From positions 186,001 to 250,000 of the forward strand of contig JAUIJE010000005.1 of assembly GCA_030431455.1 (NCBI GenBank): a stretch of 64,000 nucleotides of DNA, written 5' to 3'. Shown piece after piece: positions 27,610 to 36,998 of this stretch (position 1 is the first letter of the stretch; every line of letters starts with the position of its first letter). The notes under the pieces were generated by a model. The model was not told the DNA's origin, searched no databases, and worked only from the letters and a program-made list of their open reading frames with translations. Source of the stretch: a bacterium. GTDB taxonomy: Bacteria > Myxococcota > UBA727 > JAUIJE01. Both the position numbers and the translations under genes were made by a program.

Positions 27610-29577
27610 ATGGCCCGAATGTCCTTTCTGCTGCTCGCCGGCCTCGCCCTCTTGGCGGGGCTCCCGGGGTGCAATCTGTTTGCGACCGTGTGCTCGAGCG
27701 ACGCGGACTGCACCCCTGATTTTTGCCACCCCCAAACCGGACTCTGCACCACGGAGAACGTGGGTGACGGGGACGGCGATGGAGATGGCGACGGCGATGG
27801 GGACGGAGATGGCGACGGCGACGGCGACGGCGATGGGGACGGAGATGGCGACGGGGACGGAGACGGGGACGGCGATGGAGATGGCGACGGCGATGGGGAC
27901 GGAGATGGGGATGGGGACGGAGATGGCGACGGAGATGGCGACGGAGATGGCGATGGAGATGGAGATGGAGATGGAGATGGAGATGGAGATGGCGACGGAG
28001 ATGGAGATGGCGACGGAGACGGCGACGGCGACGGCGATCCCCTGTGCTACGACGACCAGCTTCCAGGGACGTGCGTGGGCCGCTGTGGGCAAGGACCGGA
28101 CGGGGCCAACGACTGCTACTGCGACACGATCTGTGTGACCCACCCCGAAAACTGCTGCGCGGACTTTCACGACCAATGCGCGGCCACCCTCAACTCCTGC
28201 GAGGGCCGCTGCGTCCCGCTTGTCGAGACCAGCGAGGTGTTCGCGGTCGGCACCCGCGACGTTTGCTTTGCCGACGCGGAGCTCGGGTGTGACTGCAGCC
28301 AGGACTGCGTAGGCGGGGCCGACTGCTGCGCGGACTACGACACGGCGTGCCCCCAAGGGTGCGGCGCCAACCCCACGCCGCCCCCGGCGTGGTCACCCCT
28401 GTGCGGTGGCGGATGGTGCGACGCGAGCCACCGGTGCGAGTGCGGGTGTGGCGTGCCCGATCCCGACTGCCCTGTCGCCGGCGACCCCGCGGCGCTGTGC
28501 GCCAACCTCGACCCCTCGCCCTGTTTTGGCGCTGAAGTGGTCAACCAAGACGACCTGGCCCGCTGCCTGTGCGATCCCGCGTTGGCCGGGACCGCGGACG
28601 ACATCCGACACTGCGGCAACTGCGACTCGCCTTGCGTCGGCACCTGTGCCAGTGGCACGTGCATCCCTGCCCCCGTTCGGATCGCGAGCGACGTGCCGGG
28701 CCTGCACGAGCTCGCGTTCGACCCGTTCACCGACGAGCTGTTCATCTCCCAGGGGCCGCGCATCGAAAAACGCGTGGGACCGCTGTTCGACGTGCCCACC
28801 GTCGTCCTCGACGGCCAAAGCAGCCCCAGCAACCTGAGCGTCGACGGCCCCCGGATGGCGTTCACCAAACCCGGCGCCGGCAATCCCATCATCGTGACCG
28901 CCCTCAAAGACGGGACCGACGAACTCGAGGTCACCGGCGGCCCCGGCGTGGTGTCCTCGGGGCTCTATGGCCCGCGCGTGGCCACCGTCAACGACGAGCT
29001 GTTCGTGCTCAATGGCGCGAGCGGCCTTTTGCGCATGCCCTTCGACGCCAGCAACATCAGCGAAGGCAACCCCGTCGGCCCCAGCAACCTGCGCCACGGG
29101 GTGCTCGCCGATCTCGAACGCATGTATGTGCTCGCCAACAACGGCGGCTTGTACGAGTCGACCGACGGGGGGACCACGTTCTCCCAAGCCGGAAGCGTGG
29201 GCTCGATGGTCAACAACCTCGGCGGCGCCGGCCAAGGCCCGACGCATGTCTGCTATGCCCTGTTGCCCACCGCGGGCGGCACCTGGCGGTTGATGTGCGC
29301 CAACAAGTCGGGGGGCAGCGTGCAACAGCTGGTGACCCTGGCCCAAGACCCCGTCACCGCCGTGGCCGTCGACGACAGCTGGGCCTATTACGCCGTGTAC
29401 CGCCCCTCCAACACGACGCTGTCCCGCGTGGCCCTCAGCGGCGGTTCGCCCATTCTGCTCTGGCAGGACGCCGCCCAAGGCCGGCCGGTGTTGGACGTCG
29501 ACGCCACCGGGGGCACCGTGGTCTGGATCCACGACACCAACGGCGGCAACGCGGACCTTTGGGTCTACACCCCCTGA
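27610..29577 (+). CDS. Lipoprotein with Gly-Asp tract, two somatomedin-B-like modules and propeller-like domain
   Basis: Protein of 655 aa and paralogue of the two preceding genes. Lipobox LPGC (Cys21). Either M1 or M4 could be the start; both leave a good signal. A Cys knot ([12 protein letters not shown]) precedes (Gly-Asp)46 (residues 52-143). Two 8-Cys modules lie at about 155-247 ([40 protein letters not shown]). Then comes [19 protein letters not shown], nearly the same as in the previous gene, a Cys cluster [13 protein letters not shown], and a 300-residue propeller-like region ([24 protein letters not shown]). Its stop codon overlaps the start of the DNA glycosylase gene by one base. 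Confidence 0.82.
   Translation: MARMSFLLLAGLALLAGLPGCNLFATVCSSDADCTPDFCHPQTGLCTTENVGDGDGDGDGDGDGDGDGDGDGDGDGDGDGDGDGDGDGDGDGDGDGDGDGDGDGDGDGDGDGDGDGDGDGDGDGDGDGDGDGDGDGDGDGDGDPLCYDDQLPGTCVGRCGQGPDGANDCYCDTICVTHPENCCADFHDQCAATLNSCEGRCVPLVETSEVFAVGTRDVCFADAELGCDCSQDCVGGADCCADYDTACPQGCGANPTPPPAWSPLCGGGWCDASHRCECGCGVPDPDCPVAGDPAALCANLDPSPCFGAEVVNQDDLARCLCDPALAGTADDIRHCGNCDSPCVGTCASGTCIPAPVRIASDVPGLHELAFDPFTDELFISQGPRIEKRVGPLFDVPTVVLDGQSSPSNLSVDGPRMAFTKPGAGNPIIVTALKDGTDELEVTGGPGVVSSGLYGPRVATVNDELFVLNGASGLLRMPFDASNISEGNPVGPSNLRHGVLADLERMYVLANNGGLYESTDGGTTFSQAGSVGSMVNNLGGAGQGPTHVCYALLPTAGGTWRLMCANKSGGSVQQLVTLAQDPVTAVAVDDSWAYYAVYRPSNTTLSRVALSGGSPILLWQDAAQGRPVLDVDATGGTVVWIHDTNGGNADLWVYTP
27763..28038 (+). 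repeat. Hexanucleotide tract coding for (Gly-Asp)46
   Basis: 276 bases of GGN-GAY, with a purer GGAGAT run near 27955-27990. Confidence 0.95.
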
Positions 29578-30173
29578 TGGCCCGGCTCCCGCAACGGTTC
29601 TACCGGCGCGACGCCCTCGACGTCGCCCGCGACTTGTTGGGCAAGATTCTGCGACGAGGCCCCGTCCGGCTGCGCATCACCGAGGTCGAGGCCTACCGCC
29701 ACGGGGGGGACACCGCCAACCATTGCCGCGCCGGGCGCACGCCGCGCAACGCCGCGATGTGGGGCCCCCCGGGGCGGGCCTATGTCTATGTCTGTTACGG
29801 CCTGCACCAAATGCTCAACCTCGTCACCGACGAGGACGGCCAGGGCGCGGCCGTGCTCATCCGGGCGGCCGAGCCGCTGGCCGGCCACGACGTGATCCGC
29901 ACCCGGCGTGGTGGCCTCGACGGTCCCGCGCTCCTCACCGGACCGGGCAAGGTCGGCGCCGCCCTCGGGCTCGACACCAGCTTCTGCCACCACCCGCTGT
30001 ACCGCGCGGGGGGCCTCGAGGTGCTCGACGCCGCGCCGGTGGCTCAGGTCCTCTGCGGGCCGCGCATTGGCATTGATTACGCCACCCCCGAACACGTCCG
30101 CGCCCCCTGGCGCCTGGCCGTGGCCGACAACCGCTGGGTCAGCCACCGCAAGACCCTCTCGGCCCGGGCCTGA
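29577..30173 (+). CDS. DNA-3-methyladenine glycosylase, AAG/Mpg family
   Basis: Base-excision repair glycosylase of 198 aa that removes alkylated purines such as 3-methyladenine from DNA. It aligns along its whole length with the AAG family: FYRRDALDVARDLLGK at the start, RITEVEAYRHGGDTANHC with the catalytic Glu (about 39), MWGPPGRAYVYVCYGLHQM (about 61-79), LTGPGKVGAALGL (about 122-134) and IGIDYA (about 165). The size matches bacterial Mpg. Its ATG overlaps the stop of the preceding lipoprotein (TGATG) and its own stop overlaps mtfA in the same way. It therefore depends on readthrough from a surface-protein operon, which is unexpected for repair. Confidence 0.93.
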   Translation: MARLPQRFYRRDALDVARDLLGKILRRGPVRLRITEVEAYRHGGDTANHCRAGRTPRNAAMWGPPGRAYVYVCYGLHQMLNLVTDEDGQGAAVLIRAAEPLAGHDVIRTRRGGLDGPALLTGPGKVGAALGLDTSFCHHPLYRAGGLEVLDAAPVAQVLCGPRIGIDYATPEHVRAPWRLAVADNRWVSHRKTLSARA

Positions 30174-30925
30174 TGCCGTTCGGGCTGTGGCAACGCTGGC
30201 GCCGGCGCCGTCTGTTGGCCACCCCGTTTCCCGCGCGTTGGCGGGCGATCGTCGACGAGCGACTTGGCTACGCCGCCGCGTTCACCGACGACGCCCGCCG
30301 GCGATTCCTCGATCACCTCCGGCTGTTCGCCACGGAGAAGCACTTCGAGGGCGTGGGCCTCGAGCTCACCGATGAGATGCGCGTGGTCATCGCCGGCGCC
30401 GCGGCCCGGCTTTCGATGAACGTCACCTTCGCGGTCTACGACCACCTCGACACCGTCCTGGTGTATCCCTCCGCCTACGTCGCGCGCGAAAAGCGCGCCG
30501 GCCCATCCGACCACGTCGTCGATGACGCCCCCTCCGCCCGCCTCGGCCAGGCGAGCCAGCGCGGCATCGTGGTGCTGGCCTGGGACGCGGTCCAACGCGG
30601 GCTGTCCCGGCCCCACGATGGCCACGACGTCGCCCTGCACGAGTTCGCCCATGTGATCGACATGGAGGACGGCGCGGCCGATGGCGCGGTGTTTCTCGAC
30701 ACGGACCACGACCGGCGGGCCTTCGCCGCCGCCTTATCGCAGAGCTACGAGAAGCTTCGGGCCCGCCCCCGCGCCCACGTGGTCGACGCGTACGGCGCGA
30801 CCAACCCGGCGGAGTTCTTTGCCTGTGCCACCGAGGTGTTTTTCGAGCGCCCCGCCCTCGTCCGGCGCAAGGCCCCCGACCTCTACGCCGCCCTGGAGAG
30901 CTTCTACCAGACCGGTCGCGGCTGA
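30173..30925 (+). CDS. mtfA: MtfA-family zinc peptidase
   Basis: Protein of 250 aa of the M90/MtfA family. E. coli MtfA binds the repressor Mlc and has aminopeptidase activity. The zinc motif HEFAH is at 156-160. A downstream NPAEFFACATEVFFERP (about 204-220) carries the third ligand Glu and is the family hallmark. The N-terminus (LWQRWRRRRLLATPFP) is the usual basic helix. No signal peptide, so cytosolic. No glucose phosphotransferase or mlc gene is nearby, so the Mlc link cannot be assumed here. Coupled by a 1-base overlap to the glycosylase. Confidence 0.9.
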   Translation: MPFGLWQRWRRRRLLATPFPARWRAIVDERLGYAAAFTDDARRRFLDHLRLFATEKHFEGVGLELTDEMRVVIAGAAARLSMNVTFAVYDHLDTVLVYPSAYVAREKRAGPSDHVVDDAPSARLGQASQRGIVVLAWDAVQRGLSRPHDGHDVALHEFAHVIDMEDGAADGAVFLDTDHDRRAFAAALSQSYEKLRARPRAHVVDAYGATNPAEFFACATEVFFERPALVRRKAPDLYAALESFYQTGRG

Positions 30926-30990
30926 CCGCCCCTGGCAACCCACGCCGCCAACCGCTATGGGCGGTGGGTCCGCTGTCCGTCGAGGTGCCC

Positions 30991-31794
30991 ATGGCCCAGC
31001 TGTTCACTGTCGAGAACTTCTTCACGCTCTTGATGCTCATCGCGCTGCAAGCCGTGCTCGGGTTCGACAACCTCTTGTACATCTCGATGGAGTCCAAGCG
31101 TGTCCCCGAAGACAAACAGCAGTTCGTGCGGCGGGTGGGCGTGGGCCTCGCGATCCTGCTGCGCATCGTGCTGCTGTACGTGCTGCTGGCCGCGATCGAG
31201 TACTTCCAGGACCCGTTCGTCGAGGTGCATGTCGACGGCGTGATCGACACCGCCATCAACGTACACTCCCTGATCGTGCTCGGCGGCGGCGGGTTCATCA
31301 TCTACACCGCGATGAAAGAGATCTTTCACATGCTCGTGCTCCACGACGTGGAGGCCGCGGGGGACGAGAAGAAGACCAAGTCCATCGGCCAGGCGATCTT
31401 CTGGATCGTGATCATGAACATGGTGTTCTCCTTCGACTCGATCCTGTCCGCCATCGCCCTGACCCACGTGTTCATGGTCATGGCCGCGGCCATCGTCGTC
31501 TCCGGGGTGCTCATGATCGTCCTGTCCGATCATGTGGCCAACTTCCTCAAAAAGAACCGCATGTACGAGGTGCTCGGCCTTTTCATTCTGTTCATCGTGG
31601 GCATCATGCTCGTCAGCGAGGGGGGCCACATCTGTCACCTGGCGTTGTTCGGCCACCCCGTCGAGCCCATGGCCAAGTCGACCTTCTATTTTGTGCTCGT
31701 CGTGCTCGTGCTCGTCGACATCGTGCAGGGCCGCTACCAAAAGAAGATCCTCGCGGAGCAAGCGCTCGAACAGCAGGGCGAAGCCGCCGCTTGA
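30991..31794 (+). CDS. TerC-family integral membrane protein
   Basis: Protein of 267 aa with seven to eight predicted membrane helices. Family hallmarks are ALQAVLGFDNLLYIS (about 16-30), with the intramembrane Asp-Asn, and the second half-repeat VFSFDSILSAIALT (about 143-156). TerC/Alx/YkoY-type proteins are linked to tellurite resistance and to Mn2+ export or metal loading of exported enzymes. The ATG at 30991 is chosen over a GTG at 30964 because the first helix begins directly after it; the ribosome site is weak. No ter gene cluster is nearby, so a metal-homeostasis role is more likely than tellurite resistance. Confidence 0.87.
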   Translation: MAQLFTVENFFTLLMLIALQAVLGFDNLLYISMESKRVPEDKQQFVRRVGVGLAILLRIVLLYVLLAAIEYFQDPFVEVHVDGVIDTAINVHSLIVLGGGGFIIYTAMKEIFHMLVLHDVEAAGDEKKTKSIGQAIFWIVIMNMVFSFDSILSAIALTHVFMVMAAAIVVSGVLMIVLSDHVANFLKKNRMYEVLGLFILFIVGIMLVSEGGHICHLALFGHPVEPMAKSTFYFVLVVLVLVDIVQGRYQKKILAEQALEQQGEAAA

Positions 31795-31844
31795 GCCGGG
31801 GCTCATCCGTCGACCCCCACATGCCCGTACACGTCGTGCCCTGG

Positions 31845-31886
31845 CGCACGTGCCCCCACGCACGTGCCCTCACGCACGCACCCCCT
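31845..31886. repeat. 14-bp tandem repeat, three copies
   Basis: CGCACGTGCCCCCA at 31845, CGCACGTGCCCTCA at 31859 and a diverged third copy at 31873, in the 145-bp gap between terC and the next gene. CACGTG palindromes occur in the first two copies. Confidence 0.75.
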
Positions 31887-31939
31887 CGGTCAACCGACCG
31901 ACAATCCTCCCCGCGCACATCAACCAAACAGGGGACAGC

Positions 31940-33283
31940 ATGACCAAGGCCATCTCGGGAACTTCCATCCAACCCACCACCACCCGCCCGACGACCGCCC
32001 CACCCCAGACCCAAGCCCCCCAGAGCACCGGCCAGACCGAAGCCACCACCTCGACCAATCCCACCTCCAACCACCCGCCCATCGGGCAGGACTCCGGCTA
32101 TGAGGTGAGCAACCCCAACCACCGCATGGCCATCGATCGGGCCGGTCAACAACCGACCCCGGTCGCCGCCGATCCGAGCTTGGCCCAACAGGCCAACGCC
32201 CTCCGGGCCGGCGCCAACGCGAGCCGGCCGCTCGGGGGCGGCGCCTCCGACATCAGCGGTTCGGGGCTCAACAACAGCGCGGACTCCTTGCGCAGCAGCA
32301 CCGGTCCCATCCCCGCGTCAGCCTGGGACAATCCCGCGAACGTGGTCGGGCACTTGACCCAAACGCCCGGCCGCGGCCAAGTCACCAACAGCCAATCCCG
32401 TTGTGCGCCCAGCAGCCTGTTCGGCGGCGCCCTGATGAACGGCCCGGACGCGGGCGCACGGATGCTCGACAACGCCGCCACCAACGCCGACCCGGGCCAG
32501 CTCACCACCGCCCAGCGCGACGAGATGCGCGGCATCGCCGGCCGCCTGCGGGACCGGACCGCGAGCTACGAAGACCTCAGCCGCGCCCAGAGCCTGCTGT
32601 ACCGGACCGGCAACACCGAGGTCACGGCGATGAGCGCGGCCTACGCCGCGAGCGACTCGCGCCGCCTCAGCGCCGGTCAGCGCCGCCAGCTCGACGGCCT
32701 CATCAACCACATGGAGACGCCGGGCTCGACGCTGAGCAGCCAGCAACGCACCCAGCTCGAGTCGCTGCTCACCCGCGCCAATGGCCGCCGAACCCAGCTG
32801 GTGAGCATGACCGACCCCGCCCATCCCGAGCAGTCCCATTGGGGCGTGCGCCTCGAAGGGGCCGCGTCCGAGCGCGACCGTTCCGGGTTCAACGACCGCG
32901 AGGTCTCGCAGCTGGCGAATGTGGCCGGCACCAACCCGAGCAACGCCCACCAAATCGACATCGCCCAAGAGCGCCCGATGCAACACCTCATCGACCAGCT
33001 CGAACCCGGCCAGTCGGTGACCGTGCGCATGCACCACGAGGACCCGGGCGATGCCCTCGACGCCGCCGCCGACCACTTCGTGACCTTCGGGCGCACGCCA
33101 TCGGGGCAGCCCTACATCTACAACCCCGATCCCAGCAACGGGGACCACACGCTGTACACCGGCAACACCAACGGCTCGCCCAACGCTGGGTTCGACCGCG
33201 AGCTGCGTCGCTACGACGACCGCATCGCGTTCGAGTCGGACGGTGACATCCCCAACGCCGTGACCGCGACCCACGTCGACTGA
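31940..33283 (+). CDS. Unknown protein, possible papain-fold cysteine peptidase
   Basis: Protein of 447 aa, not recognised as a known family. The ATG at 31940 follows GGGGACAGC. Residues 1-110 are low-complexity (Thr/Pro/Gln/Ser/Asn), with no Sec signal. From 110 there is a folded region. SQSRCAPSSLFGGALMNG puts Cys155 at the start of a helix; a helical middle (about 180-290) follows; then DHFVTFGRTPSGQPYIYNPDP has His379 and Asn395/Asp397. The order Cys, His, Asn with the strand-turn-strand 'HFVTF...YIYNP' fits papain-like or C39-like peptidases or amidases. The disordered, signal-less N-terminus could suit an effector secreted by another system. A strong terminator follows, convergent with the ABC genes. 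Confidence 0.65.
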   Translation: MTKAISGTSIQPTTTRPTTAPPQTQAPQSTGQTEATTSTNPTSNHPPIGQDSGYEVSNPNHRMAIDRAGQQPTPVAADPSLAQQANALRAGANASRPLGGGASDISGSGLNNSADSLRSSTGPIPASAWDNPANVVGHLTQTPGRGQVTNSQSRCAPSSLFGGALMNGPDAGARMLDNAATNADPGQLTTAQRDEMRGIAGRLRDRTASYEDLSRAQSLLYRTGNTEVTAMSAAYAASDSRRLSAGQRRQLDGLINHMETPGSTLSSQQRTQLESLLTRANGRRTQLVSMTDPAHPEQSHWGVRLEGAASERDRSGFNDREVSQLANVAGTNPSNAHQIDIAQERPMQHLIDQLEPGQSVTVRMHHEDPGDALDAAADHFVTFGRTPSGQPYIYNPDPSNGDHTLYTGNTNGSPNAGFDRELRRYDDRIAFESDGDIPNAVTATHVD

Positions 33284-33314
33284 GACGCGTTCAGGCCATG
33301 CACCCTGCGAAAGG

Positions 33315-33338
33315 GGGCGGCTCAGCCGCCCTCTTTTT
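33315..33338 (+). terminator. Intrinsic terminator after the 31940-33283 gene
   Basis: Stem GGGCGGC / GCCGCCC with a TCA loop, followed by TCTTTTT. The loop overlaps the stop codon of the convergent ABC gene. The reverse side has no T-run. Confidence 0.85.
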
Positions 33339-35079
33339 GTTGGAGCTCGACGAGCTTGGCGTAGCGACCGCCTCTTTGCATCAGCTCCTGGTGGCTGCCT
33401 TCCTCGACCAAGCGGCCTTGGTGCATCACGCAGATGCGGTCGCAGTGCTCAATGGTGGACAGCCGGTGGGCGACGATGAGCGCGGTCCGGCCGTCCATGA
33501 GTTTTTCGGTGGCGGCCTGCAGGGTGCGTTCGGTCTGGCGGTCGACGCTGGCGGTGGCCTCGTCGAGGATGAGAATCGGCGGATCCGTGCACAGCGCGCG
33601 CACCAGGGCGATGAGCTGCCGCTCCCCGAGGGAGAAGTTCTGCCCCCGCTCGGTGACTTCCGCGTCGAGGCCCCCGTGGCGCTCGAGGATGGGCTCGGCT
33701 TGGCAGGCCTTGACCGCCTCCATGAGCCGCTCCCGGCTGACGTCTTCGCGACCGAAGGTGAGGTTTTGGGCGAGCGTGCCCGAGAACAAGAACACGTCCT
33801 GCGGCACCGCGCAGAACAGCTTGCGCGTCCCGTGCAGCTCAAGGTCGCGCAGGTCGACGCCGTCGAGGGCGATGCGCCCGTGCTGCACGTCGTAGGTCCG
33901 GGTCGCGAGCTTGACCAGGGTGGACTTGCCCGAGCCGGTGTGGCCCACCAGCGCGACGCGTTCGCCCTTGTTGATGGTGAAGCTCACCCCGCGGATGACC
34001 TCGTCGCCGGTGGGGTAAGAGAAGCGCACATCCTCGAAGGTGAGCGCCCGCTCGAACACCGGCGGCTTGGCGTCCGGCTTCTGGGCCACGGTCTCGTCTT
34101 CGTCCTCGAGTTCGTAGATGCGCTCGGCCGAGGCGAACGCGGACTGGATCACGGTGTACTTGTTGGACAGTTCGCGGATGGGGAAGAAGAACCGCCCCAG
34201 GGCCTCGACGAACGCGACCAGGACCCCGAGGGTGAGCGCGCCTTCCTCCTGCATCGCCGCGCCGTACAGCAGCACCACCGCCACGGTCACGTGGCTCATG
34301 GCGTCGACGAACGCGTACACCCCCGCGTCGATGGCGATGGCCTCGCGGTTGGCCACCATGTAGCCCATGTTGTCCTTTTCGAAGTTCTGCCGGATGCGCT
34401 TTTCTTGGCCGAAGAGCTGCACGATGTGCATGCCAGACAAATGTTCCTGCAGGTAGGCGTTGAGCTTGGACAACAGGTTGCGCACCCGACGGAACGCGGT
34501 CTTGGCCCGGACCCGAAACAGCATCACCCCGATCACGAGCACGGGCAGGATCATGATCGTGCGCAAGGTCAGCTGCACATCAACCGTGAACAGCATCACC
34601 AGCGTGCCCACCAAGAACAGGATGTCGCCCACGATGCGCACCGCGCCCGACGAGAACAGTTCGCTCAGGGACTCCACGTCGTTGGTCACCCGGGTCATGA
34701 CCCGGCCGAGCGGCATGGTGTCGAAGTAGCTCATGGGCAGGCGCTGAATCTTGGCGAACAGCCGCGCGCGCAGGGCCCGCACCGAGCGCTGCCCCATCAT
34801 CTGCATCACGTACAGCTGGAGCATCTCGATGCCGGTCTGGGCCGCCACCGCGAGCAGGTAGAGGCCGGCCCACAGGGTCACCGCGTCGAGCGACATCGCG
34901 CGATAGCCCTTGTCCACCGCCTGCCCGATGATCAGCGGCTGGGCCAACTGGGCGAGCAGAATCGGCGCGTAGAACACCAAAGACAGCGCGAACAGCTTCC
35001 GCTCGGGGCGGATCTCGGTCAGCAACCGCTTGGTGATGGTCAGGTCGGAGGTGTTCAGCTCTTTGAGTTCGCCGCTCAT
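33322..35079 (-). CDS. ABC exporter half, consensus-ATPase subunit
   Basis: ABC transporter with an N-terminal six-helix membrane domain (about 20-325) and a C-terminal ATPase, 585 aa. Walker A is GHTGSGKST and Walker B ILILDEATASVD has the catalytic Glu. The signature is NFSLGERQL instead of LSGGQ. That change, with the complementary defect in the partner gene, is the hallmark of heterodimeric exporters such as TM287/288, BmrCD and LmrCD. Its ATG overlaps the stop of the upstream half (ATGA). Export of lipids, peptides or drugs is typical; the substrate is not inferable. The 3' end meets the terminator of the convergent gene. Confidence 0.92.
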   Translation of the reverse strand: MSGELKELNTSDLTITKRLLTEIRPERKLFALSLVFYAPILLAQLAQPLIIGQAVDKGYRAMSLDAVTLWAGLYLLAVAAQTGIEMLQLYVMQMMGQRSVRALRARLFAKIQRLPMSYFDTMPLGRVMTRVTNDVESLSELFSSGAVRIVGDILFLVGTLVMLFTVDVQLTLRTIMILPVLVIGVMLFRVRAKTAFRRVRNLLSKLNAYLQEHLSGMHIVQLFGQEKRIRQNFEKDNMGYMVANREAIAIDAGVYAFVDAMSHVTVAVVLLYGAAMQEEGALTLGVLVAFVEALGRFFFPIRELSNKYTVIQSAFASAERIYELEDEDETVAQKPDAKPPVFERALTFEDVRFSYPTGDEVIRGVSFTINKGERVALVGHTGSGKSTLVKLATRTYDVQHGRIALDGVDLRDLELHGTRKLFCAVPQDVFLFSGTLAQNLTFGREDVSRERLMEAVKACQAEPILERHGGLDAEVTERGQNFSLGERQLIALVRALCTDPPILILDEATASVDRQTERTLQAATEKLMDGRTALIVAHRLSTIEHCDRICVMHQGRLVEEGSHQELMQRGGRYAKLVELQQKEGG

Positions 35080-36929
35080 GACGCGTCCTCGTCGTCATGC
35101 TCGAGCGCGGCCCGGAGCTGTTCGGTCCCCCAGAGCTCGGCGTAGAGCCCGCCGTTTTGCAGGAGCTCGTCGTGGGTGCCGCGTTCGGTCACTTCGCCGG
35201 CCTTGAGCACGAGGATCTCTTGGGCCTCGCGCACCGCGCTCAGCCGGTGCGAAATGATGATCAGGGTCGGGGCCACGCCCCCTTGCGAGAAGCGGCCGCC
35301 CCGGAGCGCCCCCACGATGCGCGACTCGGTCTCCGCGTCCACCGCGCTCAGGCTGTCGTCGAGGATGAGCAGGCGCGGGCGCGACAGCAGCGCCCGGGCC
35401 AAGGCCACGCGCTGTTTTTGGCCGCCGGACAGGGTGACCCCGCGTTCGCCCACCATGGTGGCGAGCCCGTCCTTGAACGTGCTGATGTCGCGGGTGAGGT
35501 CCGCGACCTCGATGGCCTCTTGCACCTCCTCGTCGGTGGCGTCGGGGCGGGCGAAGCAGAGATTTTCCCGCAAGGTCTGCGAGAACAAAAACCCGTCGTC
35601 GGTGACGACGGAGATGCCGCGGGACAGCGCGCTGAGGCTCCACCGGTTGATGTCGACGTCGTCGAGGAACAGCTCGCCCTCGTCGGTGGGCAACATCCGC
35701 GCGATGGCTTTGACCAAAGAGGACTTGCCCGACGCGTTGGTGCCCACCACCCCGAGCACGTGGCCCGGCTCGACGCTGAAGCTGAGCTCAGACAGCGCGG
35801 GGGCGGTCAAGCCGGGGTACCGCACGGTCAAGGACCGGGCCTCGACCTTGCCCTGCACCGGGCCGGTGTGGTCGCCGTCGACGATGTCGGGCTGGGCCTC
35901 GAGCACCTGGTTGAGCCGGTCGAGGCCGGCCTTGCCGCGTTGGTACACGGACAGGATAAAGCCCATGGCGATGGCGGGCCAGGCGAGCTGGCCCAGCCGG
36001 GTGTTGAACTCGACCAGGTCACCAATGCTCATGCGGCCGTCAAGGATGGCCCGACCGCCCACGTACAGGGTGATGGCGATGCCGAGGGCGACCATCAGGC
36101 CCATCAAGGGGAAAAACACCACCCGGATGAACGCCAACCCCATGGCCGCGTCGAAGGCCTCTTGGTTGGTCTTGTCGAACCGCCGGATCTCGCCCTCCTC
36201 TTGGGAGAAGGCGCGGACGACCTGCTGCCCGGCGAGATTCTCTTGGACGTGGCTGGTGAGCTTGCCCAATGCTTCTTGGTTGACGCGCACCTTCTTGTAC
36301 ATGACCTTGGCCAAGGCCTGGCTCACCGCCATCGTGAGCGGAAACGGAATCACCGCGGCCAGGGCCACCATCCAGTCCAGCGCGAACAACAGGGGCAAGG
36401 TGGCGACAAAAATCTGCGCCGCGTTCATCACGTTGAGGAGGGCAAAGCCGCTCATCAAGCGCACGTTGCCGAGGTCATTGGTGAGCCGGCTCATCAAGTC
36501 GCCGGTCGGGTGCTTGCCATAGTATGTCGGCGACAGCGTCGAGAGATGGGCGAACACCTGCGAGCGGAACTCACGCTCGACCTCGCGCCCGACGTTGAAC
36601 AACACCACCCGGCTCAACACCCGGAACACCGCCCCCACCAAGGCACACACGATGAGGGCGATGACGATGCTCGACACCGCGGGGGTGGCGACGCCGATCC
36701 ACGACAGCACCGACTTGTCGACGCCGTTGCCCTCGATGAGGTCGATGCCCTCGTTGACCAACCGCGGCAGCACCAACACCAGCGCGTTGGTGCCGGTGAG
36801 GATCACGAAGCCGAGCAGGATGGCCGCCTTGTGGGGGGCGAAGATCGACCACATCGAGCGCGGCCCGGGCGCGGGGCGCTCGCCGCGCACGGCGACAGAT
36901 GTGGTGGGTTGTTCGGGCATCGGGGGCAT
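35076..36929 (-). CDS. ABC exporter half, degenerate-ATPase subunit
   Basis: ABC transporter half of 617 aa. The membrane domain is at about 30-345 and the nucleotide domain follows. Walker A is GTNASGKSS and the signature LSGGQKQRVALARAL is intact. Walker B reads LLILDDSLSAVD, with Asp where the catalytic Glu should be. Paired with the downstream half, one composite site is complete (partner Glu + this LSGGQ) and the other is degenerate. The start ATG at 36929 follows GGGGG seven bases away; an ATG at 36920 is the alternative. First gene of a coupled two-gene operon. Confidence 0.92.
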   Translation of the reverse strand: MPPMPEQPTTSVAVRGERPAPGPRSMWSIFAPHKAAILLGFVILTGTNALVLVLPRLVNEGIDLIEGNGVDKSVLSWIGVATPAVSSIVIALIVCALVGAVFRVLSRVVLFNVGREVEREFRSQVFAHLSTLSPTYYGKHPTGDLMSRLTNDLGNVRLMSGFALLNVMNAAQIFVATLPLLFALDWMVALAAVIPFPLTMAVSQALAKVMYKKVRVNQEALGKLTSHVQENLAGQQVVRAFSQEEGEIRRFDKTNQEAFDAAMGLAFIRVVFFPLMGLMVALGIAITLYVGGRAILDGRMSIGDLVEFNTRLGQLAWPAIAMGFILSVYQRGKAGLDRLNQVLEAQPDIVDGDHTGPVQGKVEARSLTVRYPGLTAPALSELSFSVEPGHVLGVVGTNASGKSSLVKAIARMLPTDEGELFLDDVDINRWSLSALSRGISVVTDDGFLFSQTLRENLCFARPDATDEEVQEAIEVADLTRDISTFKDGLATMVGERGVTLSGGQKQRVALARALLSRPRLLILDDSLSAVDAETESRIVGALRGGRFSQGGVAPTLIIISHRLSAVREAQEILVLKAGEVTERGTHDELLQNGGLYAELWGTEQLRAALEHDDEDAS

Positions 36930-36959
36930 CTACTAACCCCCAACCCGAATTCACAGCCC

Positions 36960-36980
36960 CGCGGGGAAATTATTCCCGCG
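36960..36980. other. Hairpin between YwqK-like and ABC genes
   Basis: CGCGGGGAA, a TTA/AT-rich loop, TTCCCGCG: a stem with one bulged G, 18 bases past the stop of the minus-strand YwqK-like gene and 31 before the ABC start. No T-run follows on the minus strand, so a terminator role is weak. Confidence 0.4.
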
Positions 36981-36998
36981 AGATCATCCGCGTCGCGC

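Noticed and set aside
23783..28038. Possible CRISPR or minisatellite array
   Set aside because: The hexamers have no spacers, are in frame, and code for Gly-Asp spacers in three lipoproteins.
30926..30990. Mn2+-sensing (yybP-ykoY) riboswitch before terC
   Set aside because: The gap is only 65 bases and shows none of the conserved loops.
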